From: Paracoccaceae bacterium
Lineage (GTDB): Bacteria > Pseudomonadota > Alphaproteobacteria > Rhodobacterales > Rhodobacteraceae
DNA length: 7,504 nucleotides
NCBI GenBank assembly: GCA_003545125.1
Contig: DQCI01000256.1
Location: 1,817-9,320, forward strand
Direction of reading: 5' to 3'
Shown: in pieces, positions 7,251-7,504 of the stretch
Layout: each line of letters opens with the position of its first letter
Numbering within the stretch: position 1 is the first letter of the stretch
Position numbers and translations under genes: made by a program
Notes under the pieces: model-generated
Database searches by the model: none
What the model was told of the DNA's origin: nothing
Seen by the model: the letters and a program-made list of their open reading frames with translations, nothing else

Positions 7251-7266
7251 GCGCCCGGCGGGGACA

Positions 7267-7294
7267 ATAATAGACGCTTACCGAGGCAGGTCCA
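7267..7294 (-). promoter_or_regulatory. Candidate sigma-70-type promoter of the activator-glnD-murJ operon
   Basis: On the minus strand TGGACC (7294-7289) and TATTAT (7272-7267) are separated by 16 bases. The -10 matches TATAAT at five of six positions and the -35 matches TTGACA at four. This is the only AT-rich patch in the 86-base divergent spacer. Transcription would start near 7260, giving a leader of about 50 bases that includes the CACCCC/GGGGTG dyad. The patch may also serve rsmI on the other strand, for which no clear -35 is visible. Confidence 0.35.
7283..7290 (+). promoter_or_regulatory. Ribosome binding site of rsmI, decides a TTG start
   Basis: GAGGCAGG stands 7 bases before TTG 7298. 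The reading frame has a stop (TAG 7271-7273) just upstream and no ATG or GTG between that stop and the first conserved residues, so this ribosome site supports TTG as the initiation codon. Confidence 0.6.
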
Positions 7295-7297
7295 CCC

Positions 7298-7344
7298 TTG
7301 AAACCCGAGCTTCCCTCTCTGCCCGCAGGTTTGAAACCCGGGCT
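7298..7344 (+). repeat. Imperfect 14-base direct repeat containing both candidate rsmI TTG starts
   Basis: TTGAAACCCGAGCT (7298-7311) recurs as TTGAAACCCGGGCT (7331-7344), 33 bases (11 codons) later and in the same frame, with one mismatch. It encodes LKPEL and LKPGL. It may reflect a small in-frame duplication that extended the N-terminus, or coincidence. Confidence 0.5.
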
Positions 7345-7504
7345 CTACCTCGTCGCCACCCCGATCGGCAACGCCCGCGACATCACTCTGCGCGCGCTGG
7401 ACATTCTGGCTGCTGTTGACGTGATTGCCGCCGAAGACACCCGAATGCTGCGCAAACTCCTCGATATTCATGGGGCCCCGCTCGGCGATCGTCCGCTCAT
7501 CGCC
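7298..7504 (+). CDS. rsmI: 16S rRNA (cytidine 1402 2'-O)-methyltransferase RsmI, N-terminal part
   Basis: Sixty-nine codons are visible before the right edge, about a quarter of a usual 280-300-residue protein. The N-terminal tetrapyrrole-methylase-fold signature is clear: [20 protein letters not shown] (15-34), then [19 protein letters not shown] (41-59). The first contains the SAM-binding VATPIGN segment and the second the AEDTR motif typical of RsmI (YraL). The enzyme uses S-adenosylmethionine to 2'-O-methylate C1402 in the decoding centre of 16S rRNA. The start is a TTG backed by GAGGCAGG; a second in-frame TTG at 7331 lies only four codons before the conserved GLYLVATP and lacks a spaced ribosome site. 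The gene diverges from the activator lipoprotein gene, as yraL does from yraM in E. coli. Confidence 0.93.
   Translation, partial: MKPELPSLPAGLKPGLYLVATPIGNARDITLRALDILAAVDVIAAEDTRMLRKLLDIHGAPLGDRPLIA

Noticed and set aside
6099..7301. A 400-codon plus-strand open frame opposite the activator lipoprotein gene.
   Set aside because: It is antisense to a gene with a clear lipobox and ribosome site, and its product is Arg/Gly-rich without motifs.
1..7504. Search for an undescribed defence, mobile or biosynthetic system.
   Set aside because: All genes belong to conserved housekeeping families. No transposase, integrase, reverse transcriptase, toxin-antitoxin pair, direct-repeat array or attachment site is visible.

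Overview
The window is GC-rich, gene-dense DNA from an alphaproteobacterium, most likely a member of the Rhodobacteraceae. The evidence is the codon bias, long stop-free antisense frames, GTG/TTG starts, a CtrA-type TTAA-N7-TTAAC box, and the pairing of a PII uridylyltransferase gene with a murJ gene. It is conserved chromosomal core. There are no mobile elements, CRISPR repeats, tRNA or rRNA genes, and no gene cluster that looks like an undescribed system.

Layout from left to right. (1) A D-2-hydroxyacid dehydrogenase gene on the minus strand runs off the left edge (1-842). (2) Diverging from it is a small exported protein with two bacterial SH3 domains (960-1481, plus). (3) A 234-base convergent intergenic region (1482-1715) holds TTAAC repeats, including a full CtrA-like box, and a perfect 20-bp inverted repeat built from two copies of a CCTAGG-centred palindrome. 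(4) Three minus-strand genes are packed with overlaps, in transcription order: a lipoprotein of the penicillin-binding-protein activator (LpoA/YraM) family (7211-6033), glnD (6046-3254) and murJ (3254-1716). (5) Diverging from this operon is the 5' end of rsmI (from 7298, plus), cut by the right edge.

The three-gene operon joins two cell-envelope functions to nitrogen sensing. The lipoprotein is predicted to stimulate peptidoglycan synthases, MurJ flips lipid II across the inner membrane, and GlnD sets PII uridylylation according to glutamine. Each downstream start lies inside or on the stop of the upstream gene, so translational coupling is likely. The rsmI/activator neighbourhood resembles the yraL-yraM pair of E. 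coli. The most noteworthy non-coding structure is the double palindrome at 1574-1621, centred almost exactly midway between the convergent SH3-protein and murJ genes.
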